DNA from: Rhodothermaceae bacterium bin80
GTDB lineage: Bacteria > Bacteroidota > Rhodothermia > Rhodothermales > Bin80
NCBI GenBank assembly: GCA_002238805.1
Contig: MPNB01000026.1
Coordinates: 1-43,159, forward strand
Length of the DNA stretch: 43,159 bases
Direction of reading: 5' to 3'
In this document: piece by piece, positions 1 through 8,454 of the stretch
Layout of the letters: each line of letters begins with the position of its first letter
How positions within the stretch are numbered: the first letter of the stretch is position 1
Notes under the pieces: generated by a model
Seen by the model: only the letters and a program-made list of their open reading frames with translations
What the model was told of the DNA's origin: nothing
Database searches by the model: none
Position numbers and translations under genes: made by a program

Positions 1-2
1 TC

Positions 3-1001
3 CGTTCTGCGATCAGAGAAGCCAAAGCTTCTGGGAGCAGCTATGCTGTCCGGGTAGGCGATGATGAGATCGGGCAGATGTGTACGTTTACGACCCGGGC
101 AGATGGAGCGCCTTGGAGCCCTCTGGGCGTTCTGCACGCCGACCTTGCCTTAGCAGCGAATGCATTTCTGGGAGGCATTATTCACTTGAACGGTCAGGTC
201 GTCCCCATCGGTGTGCAGATGTCTTCGATTGGAGAACTTTTCGAGGTTGGTCCAACACACCACCTGATAGGTCATTTGTCAGGTCGAAATCCAATTGGTG
301 CTTTTGAGTTCGTACCAGTATTCAATTCAGTGGATGCAATTGGTTCTAATCGCGCACTCTGGAGAGCCGACAGCCGCACGCAGAAGCAACTTCTTATATC
401 ACTGACCCACAAGGGGATGTCTCCTGCCGGTGTGGGGTCGGAAGCGAAGCGCGAAGCGATGCGCGCGTCTCGCAGTACACTGTTCTATGCACGAAATATG
501 CGCTGGACCTCCCAGTCGCTATTGGCTGCAGTAACAACGTACCCGGGCATGGGTGGTCGGGCTTGGACCTCGCTTCAGCACCAGGATGAGCACGTACGCA
601 AAGCGTTTGCCCTGTGGGCCAATTCTACGCTGGGCTTCCTGGTTCACTGGACACAGGGTCAACGAACGCAGAGTGGGCGGTCAACGACACAAGTGAAAGC
701 ACTGTCAGGTATTCCCTGCCCCAAACTGGATCAGATACCGAAGACCCGTTTAGATCAAGCTGCTGCTGTATTCGATAGATTGTCCAGTGAACCGCTGCTC
801 CCCGCTTGTCAGTCCCACGCAGATGATGTGCGAAAACAAATTGACCATGCCGTCCTTGAGATGCTCAATCTGGCCGATGGTGCTGCTCCCGCAATCATAG
901 ACACATTGCGCTGGCTCTGGTGCAATGAACCATCCGTCCATGGTCAGAACCAAAAAGCACGCGTCCTCCTTAAGCAGGCGGTGTTATTCCAGAAAGCTTG
1001 A
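3..1001 (+). CDS. C-terminal part of a large methyltransferase-like (restriction/defence-type) protein, 5' truncated
   Basis: The reading frame is open from the left window edge, so the visible 332 residues are a C-terminal part and the first in-frame ATG at 78 is unlikely to be the true start. I see no SAM-binding or NPPY motif; these would lie upstream. The segment around nt 480-720 (FALWANSTLGFLVHWTQGQR followed by TQSGRSTTQV, then a Pro/Leu-rich IPCPKLD stretch) resembles, from memory, the C-terminal recognition-like part of large N6-adenine methyltransferase-like proteins found in restriction and defence loci. The family link is recollection, not an alignment. The gene ends with TGA and is followed by 132 bp of noncoding DNA before a convergent gene. 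Alternative: an unrelated large hypothetical protein. The coding call is fairly firm; the function is weak. Confidence 0.6.
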   Translation, partial: RSAIREAKASGSSYAVRVGDDEIGQMCTFTTRADGAPWSPLGVLHADLALAANAFLGGIIHLNGQVVPIGVQMSSIGELFEVGPTHHLIGHLSGRNPIGAFEFVPVFNSVDAIGSNRALWRADSRTQKQLLISLTHKGMSPAGVGSEAKREAMRASRSTLFYARNMRWTSQSLLAAVTTYPGMGGRAWTSLQHQDEHVRKAFALWANSTLGFLVHWTQGQRTQSGRSTTQVKALSGIPCPKLDQIPKTRLDQAAAVFDRLSSEPLLPACQSHADDVRKQIDHAVLEMLNLADGAAPAIIDTLRWLWCNEPSVHGQNQKARVLLKQAVLFQKA

Positions 1002-1133
1002 TCCGTTTTCTGATATGACACATATTGATTACAGGAATCAGGTCATGTTTCGCGAAACTGTGGTGTGCTGAAAGATTGATCGCTTAGCCTGATTTACTGT
1101 CCCGTTGTACATACTTCTTATCGTATGTGAACT

Positions 1134-2972
1134 TCACCAGGCGATGCCATAATCATCGCCATGATCGCTTGCACCACCCCACATCGTGCCGTGCTTGCGA
1201 TCGAACTCAATAGCGGTGATCGGTCCGCTGGTGCGCGAGCCGAAGGTTAATGTATAGTTCATGCCGCGGAGTTCCCTGCGCACCCAGTCGGGTACTCCGT
1301 TGTGCAGCAAAAGGCGTCCAGGGTGAATTTCATGCTCACCGAAGGATCCCCGCATCTGGAAGCTGTTGATGTTGGCGGCTTCCACTGCTTCCTGTACATT
1401 CATGTCGAACTCAACAATGTTCAGAAAAAACTGGAGCAGGTTTTGGTCCTGGCTGTCCCCGCCCTGTACTGCAAAAGAGAGGTACGGTAGTCCATCTTTG
1501 AGTGCCATTCCTGGTGTGAGCGTCGCGCGCGGGCGCTTGCCCGGCTCAGGCAGGTTGTATGGATTTTCTGCGGGATCCAATACGAAGCTTTGCATGCGTT
1601 GGCTTAGACCAATACCAGTTTCGCCTGCAATGACCGCAGGAATCCAGCCACCACTTGGCGTGATGGACACGACCCAGCCTTCTGCATCTGCGGCCTGGAT
1701 GGAAGTGGTTCCGGCGTAGAAGTCTGACTCCTGGGAAATATCACTTCCAGATCCATTTACATCTGCTGACCATTCTTCCAGATGATGCAGATAGGGATTC
1801 TCTTCCCCCTGGAATGGATATGGGTCCCCAGGCTTGACAGCGGAATCATTCGCTTCCCAATTGATTGTTTCCAGACGTGCTTTAGCGTACGTCTTGGAAA
1901 GCAGTCCTTCCATTGGCTCAGCGGGAGGAAAATAGGGGTCCCCGTAATAAAAATCCCGATCGGCAAATACCATATTCATGACCTGGTACAGCGCATGGAT
2001 GTATCGTGTGCTGTTGTAGCCCATTCCTTGCAGATCCATGGTTTCGAGCATGTTGAGTGCCTGAAGCATGACTGGTCCCTGTACCCAAGAGGTGAGCTTA
2101 TAGACCTGAATCCCTTTATAATCAGTCACAACCGGTTCCTCAATGTAAACCTGCCAACGATCCAGATCCTCCATCGTGATCAACCCGCCCTGTTCTTGGG
2201 TTCCACGTACGAGTTCTTCAGCAATATCGCCTCGGTAGAAACGGTCGTAGGCAGCATATATGGCTTCCTTTCGTGACTTTCCTGCTTCAAGTGCGGCCGC
2301 CTCCGCTTCGACAAGCTTTCGCAGTGTTTCTGCCAGATCGGATTGTACGAAGAGCTGGCCCTCTCTTGGTGCCTGGTTTTCGTCGTCCGTGTTCGGCAGG
2401 TAAACCGATTTAGAATAAGGCCATTCAGCAATGCGTTCGGCGTGACTTTCAATAGATTGTACAGCTGATCTTTCAATCGGGTATCCCTCGGCCATCTGAA
2501 TGCTGGGTTCAAGAACATCCTTCAGGCTTAAGGTGCCGTACTCGGCAAGCATAACCATCAATCCGCCGGGCGTTCCAGGCGTAACGGCTGCTAGTGGGCC
2601 ATATTCCGGGGGATACTTAAGCTCCTGATCTTTGAAGAAATCAGTTGTGGCACCGGTTGGTGCTACTCCCAAGGCATTTATGCCGAGTACTTTTTTCTGG
2701 TTGGGGTCATATATAAGCGCCTGCGTTTCTCCGCCCCAGCTCAGCACATCCCACATTGTGCTGGTTGCTCCCAACATAGCACAGGCAGCATCAACGGCAT
2801 TACCTCCTCTTGCGAACATCATAGCCCCAGCGGTGGCCCCTAAGGGTTTTCCAGTGATGGCAACCCAGTGACGACCATGTAGAACTGGTTTGGCCGTGCG
2901 CTGTGCCTGCACAGGTACAGCGATAATGCAGCAGAGAACAAGTAGTTGGATTCGGCGAGTGAACATGAGCAT
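1134..2972 (-). CDS. Gamma-glutamyltransferase family protein, secreted
   Basis: A 612-residue protein of the gamma-glutamyltranspeptidase family, which cleaves and transfers gamma-glutamyl groups (for example from glutathione) and self-processes into two subunits at a threonine. Residues 1-24 form a signal peptide (MLMFTRRIQLLVLCCIIAVP then VQAQ), placing it outside the inner membrane. The N-terminal GGNAVDAACAM stretch (about 57-67) is typical of the large subunit. The processing/nucleophile site is the Thr-Thr pair at 422-423 in YAGTTSIQAADAEGW; the family usually has TTHFSVVD, so the following residues are atypical. The small subunit with GKRPRATLTPGMAL follows. Length matches the family (about 550-620). 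It is transcribed alone, facing the left-edge gene and 385 bp from ribBA. Substrate preference cannot be read from sequence; distant members act as cephalosporin acylases. Confidence 0.9.
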   Translation of the reverse strand: MLMFTRRIQLLVLCCIIAVPVQAQRTAKPVLHGRHWVAITGKPLGATAGAMMFARGGNAVDAACAMLGATSTMWDVLSWGGETQALIYDPNQKKVLGINALGVAPTGATTDFFKDQELKYPPEYGPLAAVTPGTPGGLMVMLAEYGTLSLKDVLEPSIQMAEGYPIERSAVQSIESHAERIAEWPYSKSVYLPNTDDENQAPREGQLFVQSDLAETLRKLVEAEAAALEAGKSRKEAIYAAYDRFYRGDIAEELVRGTQEQGGLITMEDLDRWQVYIEEPVVTDYKGIQVYKLTSWVQGPVMLQALNMLETMDLQGMGYNSTRYIHALYQVMNMVFADRDFYYGDPYFPPAEPMEGLLSKTYAKARLETINWEANDSAVKPGDPYPFQGEENPYLHHLEEWSADVNGSGSDISQESDFYAGTTSIQAADAEGWVVSITPSGGWIPAVIAGETGIGLSQRMQSFVLDPAENPYNLPEPGKRPRATLTPGMALKDGLPYLSFAVQGGDSQDQNLLQFFLNIVEFDMNVQEAVEAANINSFQMRGSFGEHEIHPGRLLLHNGVPDWVRRELRGMNYTLTFGSRTSGPITAIEFDRKHGTMWGGASDHGDDYGIAW

Positions 2973-3357
2973 GGGGGCGTGAAATGCAATAATCTATGCT
3001 GAACTAAAGTGAGCGGTCGAACTTGGGGATGACTAAAGCTGACTCATTGACACGGATCGGCTTAGAGGAGATCAATAAAGCTCCTCGTCGTATGAAAAGC
3101 ACGGTTTTCATTCATACTCGAACAGTAATGCGGTTACAGTAGCATTTTTGGGTCTGACACTGCATAGCTACCGACTATGATTTTGGTATCGTCGCTCTGT
3201 AGAGCAGGGACAGGGTATGTGATGGTGACTGTGTGAGCAAACTAAGAGAAAATACACTTTAGTCTTGCCTCTATTCTGGCAAAGCGGTCAGCAAAGATAA
3301 AAACCGCTTAGATATCCAATTACGCATTCAGCTGGAGCATGCATTGGATCAGATGGG
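2973..3357. other. Intergenic region between the gamma-glutamyltransferase start and ribBA end
   Basis: No convincing ORF. It must carry the promoter of the minus-strand gamma-glutamyltransferase, but no clear promoter boxes were recognised. A 7-bp inverted repeat (AAGCGGT at 3282-3288, ACCGCTT at 3303-3309, 14-nt loop) lies just beyond the ribBA stop codon on its 3' side and could act as a weak terminator; it has no uridine run. Confidence 0.4.
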
Positions 3358-4611
3358 CTAGAGTTTACGCCGTGCTGGGTCAGATTGGGTCAGATTGGGT
3401 AAAACGTGCCCCATGCGGTCACGCTTTGTGCGCAGGTAATTCGCATTTTCCTGATTGGCGGGAATTTCGATTGGCACGCAATCAACAATCTCCAGTCCGT
3501 ACCCGTCCAATCCCACACGCTTGGTTGGATTATTGGTCATTAGCCTTAGTTTGCGTATGCCCAGATCACGAAGAATCTGGCAGCCGATCCCGTAATCCCG
3601 GTGATCCATGTCAAAACCCAGCGCCTTATTGGCCTCGACAGTATCCAGTCCTTGCTGATCCTGCAATTCATAAGCACGCAGTTTATTCAAGAGACCAATT
3701 CCACGTCCCTCCTGCTTCATGTAAAGTACCACACCTGTGCCTTCGGCCGCCACGCTTCGCATAGCAGTGTGCAGCTGATCCCCACAGTCGCATCGGACAG
3801 ACCCGAACAGGTCTCCAGTCACACACTGGGAGTGTACTCGGGTCAGAACAGGTTCATCTTCTGTCCATGAGCCCATTAGCAGGGCCAGGTGGATATCACC
3901 GTTCGATGCATCTTCGAAAGCTACAAGGTTAAACGTGCCATACTGTGTTGGTAGCCGAACAGAAGCTGCACGACGAATCAGGGAACGTCGTGCCATACGA
4001 AAGGCCACCAGATCACTGATGGTCACGATTCTCATGTTGTGCTCGTTGGCTATGCGCAACAACTCGGGAGTTCGTGCCATGGTGCCGTCCGAATTCATAA
4101 TCTCAACAAGCACTCCCACAGGCGGCATATCAGCGAGCCGCACAAGATCAACCGTCGCTTCCGTATGCCCCGTTCTGCGCAGGACACCGCCGTCGCGGGC
4201 AATTAGTGGAAAGACGTGTCCTGGTCGCGCAAAATCAGCCGCCGTTGATTTGGGATCCGCAAGTGCCCGAATAGTTGCTGCCCGATCAGCTGCACTAATG
4301 CCGGTGGATGTCCCGTGAGAATAGTCTACCGACACCGTAAAGGGGGTACTGTAGAGGCTGGTGTTTTCTTCCACCATCAATCCGAGATCAAGCTCGGACG
4401 CACGCTCTGCAGCCATGGGAGTGCAGATAAGCCCACGTCCCTCCCCGGCCATGAAATTCACGAGATCAGGGGTAACCGTTGAGGCAGCTCCTACAAAATC
4501 CCCCTCATTCTCGCGATCTTCGTCGTCGATCACGATTACCAAGCGGCCAGCGCGTATATCCGCAATGGCAGACTCAATTGAGTCAAAGGCGCTTTTGCCC
4601 GGAGATCCCAT
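3358..4611 (-). CDS. ribBA: RibBA: 3,4-dihydroxy-2-butanone-4-phosphate synthase / GTP cyclohydrolase II
   Basis: Bifunctional riboflavin-biosynthesis enzyme of 417 residues. The N-terminal RibB domain (about 1-205) makes dihydroxybutanone phosphate from ribulose 5-phosphate and carries the metal/substrate loop DDEDRENEGDF at about 29-39. The C-terminal RibA domain (about 210-400) opens GTP and shows the zinc-site cysteines in CVTGDLFGSVRCDCGDQL and the GRGIGLLNKLRAYELQD motif. Both halves look intact. It starts 10 bp after the yajC stop on the same strand, at the end of a GNAT-priA-SRP RNA-yajC run, so cotranscription is likely. The last residues (LPNLTQSDPARRKL) are encoded over a 10-bp tandem repeat (3377-3400), so repeat slippage would alter only the dispensable-looking tail. 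Confidence 0.97.
   Translation of the reverse strand: MGSPGKSAFDSIESAIADIRAGRLVIVIDDEDRENEGDFVGAASTVTPDLVNFMAGEGRGLICTPMAAERASELDLGLMVEENTSLYSTPFTVSVDYSHGTSTGISAADRAATIRALADPKSTAADFARPGHVFPLIARDGGVLRRTGHTEATVDLVRLADMPPVGVLVEIMNSDGTMARTPELLRIANEHNMRIVTISDLVAFRMARRSLIRRAASVRLPTQYGTFNLVAFEDASNGDIHLALLMGSWTEDEPVLTRVHSQCVTGDLFGSVRCDCGDQLHTAMRSVAAEGTGVVLYMKQEGRGIGLLNKLRAYELQDQQGLDTVEANKALGFDMDHRDYGIGCQILRDLGIRKLRLMTNNPTKRVGLDGYGLEIVDCVPIEIPANQENANYLRTKRDRMGHVLPNLTQSDPARRKL
3377..3400. repeat. 10-bp tandem repeat in the 3' end of ribBA
   Basis: The unit GGGTCAGATT occurs twice, followed by a partial third copy (GGGT). The unit length is not a multiple of three, so a gain or loss of one copy would change the reading frame of the RibBA C-terminal tail. 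Confidence 0.8.
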
Positions 4612-4621
4612 CGGGAATCGC

Positions 4622-4948
4622 TCAGGTTTTTACCGAGGCAACGGAATTCTTTTCGATACGAAGCTTGATCCCTCCATCCACGTCCAACAAGACGCTGCTT
4701 TCGTCTACCTGGTGAACCTTTCCGTGGATTCCACCAGCAGTTACAACCTTGTCTCCTCTTTTAACAGCTTGAATCATTGCCTTGCGTTTTTTCTCGCGCT
4801 TCTGTTGAGGCCTGATGATGAAGAGGTAGAAGACGGCAAAGATGAGCAGAAGCGGCAGAAACATCCCGAGGCCTCCAAAACCAGGAGAGCTTGATGACTC
4901 TTGGAGTAAGAGTGCGATTGGCCAGTACATGAGTAACAGTGGAATCAA
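4622..4948 (-). CDS. yajC: YajC, Sec translocase accessory membrane protein
   Basis: A 108-residue YajC homologue, the small inner-membrane partner of SecDF in the SecDF-YajC holotranslocon. It has a single hydrophobic segment (about 27-45, FGGLGMFLPLLLIFAVFYLF) followed directly by the diagnostic IIRPQQKREKKRK motif, then a short cytosolic domain with the family pattern VKRGDKVVTAGGIHGKV. Length and architecture are standard. It lies 10 bp upstream of ribBA and downstream of the SRP RNA gene, so two protein-export genes are neighbours in the same transcription direction. Confidence 0.95.
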   Translation of the reverse strand: MIPLLLMYWPIALLLQESSSSPGFGGLGMFLPLLLIFAVFYLFIIRPQQKREKKRKAMIQAVKRGDKVVTAGGIHGKVHQVDESSVLLDVDGGIKLRIEKNSVASVKT

Positions 4949-4962
4949 GGAGTTATAAAAAA

Positions 4963-5064
4963 GAAGGGTAAGCTACCCGCATCGCATCGCTTCGACCTCT
5001 TACCGCTGCTGCCTTCCGGCCCTGACGGGGTTCAGAGGGAGCTGACCGTGCGGGACTCACCCTT
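4963..5064 (-). ncRNA. ffs: Signal recognition particle RNA, small bacterial (4.5S-like) type
   Basis: The minus strand contains the conserved apical domain CAGGGCCGGAAGGCAGCAGC, matching the SRP RNA tetraloop and asymmetric loop that bind Ffh. The flanks close into the expected long hairpin: AAGGGTGAGTCCCGCA on the 5' side pairs with TGCGGGTAGCTTACCCTT on the 3' side. The predicted RNA is about 100 nt, as expected for the short bacterial form lacking an Alu domain. A T-rich run (CTTCTTTTTTAT on the minus strand, around 4955-4965) directly follows the closing stem and could end transcription. The gene sits in the 158-bp gap between priA and yajC. Exact ends are estimated from pairing. Confidence 0.93.
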
Positions 5065-5106
5065 CGGGCTGGTTTACCATCCGCCACTATGACGGTTCCT
5101 GCAAAA

Positions 5107-7575
5107 TCAAACCTGCTCGAGCGCATCAACATTGATGGACACATGAAGATTGGGCATCGATGACGGAGCCATTTTAATCGCTGTGCGCACATCCTCGTGT
5201 AGATTGCGGTATGTTTTTGGGGCTTTGATAACCAGAAAATAGCGATACTGATGTTCAACACGCTCAATGTACGGCTGCTCAGGCCCCAGTATAGACACTG
5301 TGGAAGGTAATTGCTCAAGGAGCAATTCCCGCCATTTTCCTGCCAGACGTTCAACCTTCCGCTTGGGTGCGCCCCGGACTTGGACGCCCATAACGCGTCC
5401 AAACGGCGGATAACCTAGCGTCTCCCGTTCCTTCATGAGATCCTGGGCGTAACCATCAAAGTCGTGTTCCTGCAGGAACGAAAAAATCGGATGCTTCGGG
5501 CGCCGCGTTTGTAACAGAACCTCTCCAGGTAAATCAGCTCTCCCCGCTCTTCCAGCAACTTGCATCAGCAATTGAAATGTCCGCTCCTCGCTCCGAAAAT
5601 CTGGAAGACGAAGCCCTACATCACAATTGATCACACCAACCAGCGTTACGCGCCCAAAGTCCAAGCCCTTGGCGACCATTTGAGTGCCAATCAGAATGTC
5701 TGCCTGATTATTGGCAAAAGCATCCAGGATTTCGTGATGAGCATCTTTACCCTGTGTGCTGTCGCGATCCATACGCAGGATCTGGGCGTCGCTGAACAGT
5801 TCGCTGAGCTCTTGGGAAACACGCTGTGTACCACTGCCCAGGGGAGCAAAAGCCGCTGCATCGCATTTGGGGCAACTGACCAGCGGATTACGCACGAATC
5901 CACAGTAATGACATTTCAGCTGATGCTTTACCTGGTGGTAGGTCATCGATACACTGCAGGCTATGCATTGAGGCACAAAACCACAGTTCTGACACTCGAA
6001 GATTGGTGCAAACCCACGACGATTTTGTAACAAAATCACCTGTTCTTTGCGCTCCAGACGAGATCCAATAGCTTGGATCAGGGGCGTCGACAAAGCGCCG
6101 TGCAGATCATTTTTATCGCGCTCCTCACAGAGGTCAATCACCCGAATACTTGGAAGAGCTGCCGATGTACGCCCTTTGGTAGGTACACGATCCGGCATAG
6201 TTAAGAGCGTGTACTTGCCCTGCTTTACGTTAGCCAGACTCTCTAGAGAAGGGGTTGCGGAACCGAGTATGCAAACGGCCTGACGCATTCTTGCACGCAT
6301 GACGGCAACGTCTCTGGCGTGATAACGGGGAGCAGGATCCATCTGTTTATAAGATCCATCGTGTTCTTCATCCACGATGATCAGGCCAAGGTTCTGTATC
6401 GGCGCTAATATCGCGGACCGGGGGCCGATCACAACGCGGTAGCGACCAGCACGAATCTGCTCCCAAACATCGTAACGTTCACCCTGAGCCATACGGGAAT
6501 GCAAAACCGCTACAGTATCTCCAAAGCGGCTACGGAAGCGCTGCACGGTTTGTGGGGTGAGTGCGATTTCGGGCACAAGGACGATAGCGGACTGCTTAAG
6601 TGCAAACGTTTTTTCGAGTGCCGCCAGATATACTTCAGTCTTTCCACTCCCTGTTACCCCGTGGAGAACAAATGTGTGATACTCCTGTGTCTCAATAGCT
6701 TCACGCAGCACCTCTACGGCCTTGGCCTGGGATGTATGGAATACTGGTGCTTTACTGGGTGAGTCATTCGCAAGTCGCATCCATTTCGGGATCCTGAACA
6801 CCCTCTTTTCAATAATCGAAATGATCCCCCGCTGTTCGAGTGTTCTAACGGTCTGCGGACCGGCATCGCAATTTTTTTGTACATCAGCCAGTAGCGGTTC
6901 TATCTGCCCGGATTCGACGCAGCGAATCAGTTCTTGAATTATAGCTTTTTGTTTTGTACCGCGAAGCTGGGGCAGCAGGTCACGCAATGCGGTGGTCGTC
7001 CTGAATGCGTGTGCGAGCGATATGAATTTGCCCATCTTTGCGCGCACCTTCGGGTTCACAAGTTCAACCGTCCGCTGTAGAGCCCCTTGTTTTTCTGCTT
7101 TTGTAAGCTCATTGTCGGAGATGCGCAGGCCAACCCGTTTCAATTGAGCGGGGGTTGCCTTGCGGTGCTTTACCATATGCGCATACAGTCTGGCAGAAAT
7201 GTTCACCCAGTCCGCGGGCGATTCGGAGCTCAGATAAAAGGTGACTCTTTCCTTTGTTTGCATGCCCGCCGGAAGCGCTGCCTGGAGGGCTTCCCCCCAA
7301 GCACACAAATAGTAGCGGGCTATCCAGTGTGTGAGCGCAAGCAATTCAGTGTTTACGACCGGTTCGTCACTGACGACAGCCCTTACCCTTCTGAGGTTTA
7401 CTTCTGGACGGACTTCCACGTCCAGTTCAGTTACGATTGCTGTATAGACACGCGCACGCACCGGAACTAGCACCAAGGAGCCTATGTTCACCGACGCTTC
7501 GAGAGCCCTTGGCAGTTCGTAGGTATACTCCTTAACTACGGGGATCGGTAAGGCAACACAAACAGTGCGCAACAT
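5107..7575 (-). CDS. priA: PriA, primosomal protein N' (replication restart helicase)
   Basis: An 822-residue PriA helicase, which recognises stalled forks, unwinds the lagging arm and starts primosome reassembly. The N-terminal 3'-DNA-binding domain covers roughly 1-105. The helicase core has Walker A GVTGSGKT at 306-313 and a DEEH box at 402-405. Eight zinc-binding cysteines follow at 528, 531, 537, 540, 555, 558, 568 and 571. Helicase motifs continue with IGTQMVAKGLDF and QVAGRAGR, and the C-terminal domain is complete. The ATG at 7575 lies 7 bp after the stop of the upstream GNAT gene, indicating an operon. All key residues are present. Confidence 0.97.
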   Translation of the reverse strand: MLRTVCVALPIPVVKEYTYELPRALEASVNIGSLVLVPVRARVYTAIVTELDVEVRPEVNLRRVRAVVSDEPVVNTELLALTHWIARYYLCAWGEALQAALPAGMQTKERVTFYLSSESPADWVNISARLYAHMVKHRKATPAQLKRVGLRISDNELTKAEKQGALQRTVELVNPKVRAKMGKFISLAHAFRTTTALRDLLPQLRGTKQKAIIQELIRCVESGQIEPLLADVQKNCDAGPQTVRTLEQRGIISIIEKRVFRIPKWMRLANDSPSKAPVFHTSQAKAVEVLREAIETQEYHTFVLHGVTGSGKTEVYLAALEKTFALKQSAIVLVPEIALTPQTVQRFRSRFGDTVAVLHSRMAQGERYDVWEQIRAGRYRVVIGPRSAILAPIQNLGLIIVDEEHDGSYKQMDPAPRYHARDVAVMRARMRQAVCILGSATPSLESLANVKQGKYTLLTMPDRVPTKGRTSAALPSIRVIDLCEERDKNDLHGALSTPLIQAIGSRLERKEQVILLQNRRGFAPIFECQNCGFVPQCIACSVSMTYHQVKHQLKCHYCGFVRNPLVSCPKCDAAAFAPLGSGTQRVSQELSELFSDAQILRMDRDSTQGKDAHHEILDAFANNQADILIGTQMVAKGLDFGRVTLVGVINCDVGLRLPDFRSEERTFQLLMQVAGRAGRADLPGEVLLQTRRPKHPIFSFLQEHDFDGYAQDLMKERETLGYPPFGRVMGVQVRGAPKRKVERLAGKWRELLLEQLPSTVSILGPEQPYIERVEHQYRYFLVIKAPKTYRNLHEDVRTAIKMAPSSMPNLHVSINVDALEQV

Positions 7576-7582
7576 TGGTGCG

Positions 7583-8173
7583 CTATTTCTGGGAGGGACC
7601 TTTCTTCGGGTCGAAAAGCATACCGGTGCAGAGGCACATTTTGCGCTTCATTCGCTCAAGTACATCATAGTTGGGGCAGCTTTGGCAGCCCTGCCAGAAC
7701 TCGTTATCACTGGTGAGTTCGCTGAAAGTCACCGGTTCGTACCCTAGTTCCGAGTTGATCTTCATGACTGCAAGGCTGGTCGTGATGCCAAACAGCTTGG
7801 CTTCAGGATAAAGCATCCTTGAAAGCTCAAAGGCTCTACGTTTGATTCGACGGGCAAGCCCCTGTTTACGGAACTTTGGAGACACAATCAGACCCGAGTT
7901 AACCGCGTACTTGCCATGGTCCCAAGTCTCAATGTAGCAGAAGCCAGCCACCTCGTCGTCTCCAAGTGCAATCACTGCCTTGCCTTCTGCCATTTTTGTC
8001 CGAACATATTCCGGAGCCCGTTCGGCTATACCGGTACCGCGCTGCGCCGCAGCCTCTTTTATCAGAAGGCATATATCGTGGGCATAGCGGAAATGTTCGG
8101 GCGTAGCAATGTAAATTTCGACAGATGCCGAAACTGTTACGACAGGGAGCTCTATGGGGAGGTTGCTGATCAC
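7583..8173 (-). CDS. GNAT N-acetyltransferase resembling Bacteroidota N-acetylglutamate synthase-like proteins
   Basis: A 196-residue GNAT-fold acetyltransferase. The acetyl-CoA pyrophosphate loop is visible as RKQGLARR (about 121-128) after the beta-4 strand NSGLIVSP. The C-terminal half (GYEPVTFSELT, EFWQGCQSCPNYDVL and MCLCTGMLFDPK) matches my recollection of a protein found beside argG in Bacteroidota and thought to supply N-acetylglutamate for arginine synthesis. Here it is next to priA, not in an arginine cluster, so that role is inferred. The start is a GTG at 8173; no ATG exists before residue 60, and homologues seem to begin near VEIYIATPEH. Cysteines in the CQSC and CLC motifs suggest a metal site. 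Confidence 0.8.
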   Translation of the reverse strand: MISNLPIELPVVTVSASVEIYIATPEHFRYAHDICLLIKEAAAQRGTGIAERAPEYVRTKMAEGKAVIALGDDEVAGFCYIETWDHGKYAVNSGLIVSPKFRKQGLARRIKRRAFELSRMLYPEAKLFGITTSLAVMKINSELGYEPVTFSELTSDNEFWQGCQSCPNYDVLERMKRKMCLCTGMLFDPKKGPSQK

Positions 8174-8229
8174 TGATATATCCGAGCGTTAGCCGAGCGT
8201 CTAAGCATAAGACGTGTATGTGTTCCATG

Positions 8230-8257
8230 TGAACGCAAAAGATTCATGATGCGTTCA
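8230..8257. promoter_or_regulatory. Inverted repeat between divergent genes, possible operator
   Basis: Arms TGAACGCA (8230-8237) and TGCGTTCA (8250-8257) are perfect complements separated by 12 nt. It lies between the minus-strand GNAT-priA start (8173) and the plus-strand small gene at 8287, where a shared regulator could bind. There is no poly-T, so it is not terminator-like. The function is inference. Confidence 0.35.
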
Positions 8258-8286
8258 TACGCATTAACACATTAACTTGATTTTTG

Positions 8287-8454
8287 ATGGAAGAGTGCCC
8301 GTCGTGTGCCCTTGAAGTGGCCCGTAAGCTGAAGGTATGTCCCTATTGTGGTTATGAGTTCCCAAAGCAAAGCAACAGTCGCACGCTCATGGCCTGGGTT
8401 ATGGCAATTCTACTTGCCTGGCCTCTGTTCGAAATCATAAAATTGATTTTTTGA
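8287..8454 (+). CDS. 55-residue zinc-ribbon protein with one C-terminal membrane segment
   Basis: A short gene of 55 codons beginning MEECPSCALEVARKLKVCPY. It has two CxxC knuckles (CPSC at 4-7 and CPYCG at 18-22), the pattern of a compact zinc ribbon, followed by a polar linker (EFPKQSNSRT) and a hydrophobic helix (about 35-53, MAWVMAILLAWPLFEIIKLI). The orderly arrangement of ribbon then anchor argues that it is real. Similar tiny ribbon-plus-helix proteins are common and mostly of unknown function. No strong ribosome binding site is visible. It points away from GNAT-priA and lies just before IS21-like repeats. No specific function is assigned. Confidence 0.6.
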   Translation: MEECPSCALEVARKLKVCPYCGYEFPKQSNSRTLMAWVMAILLAWPLFEIIKLIF

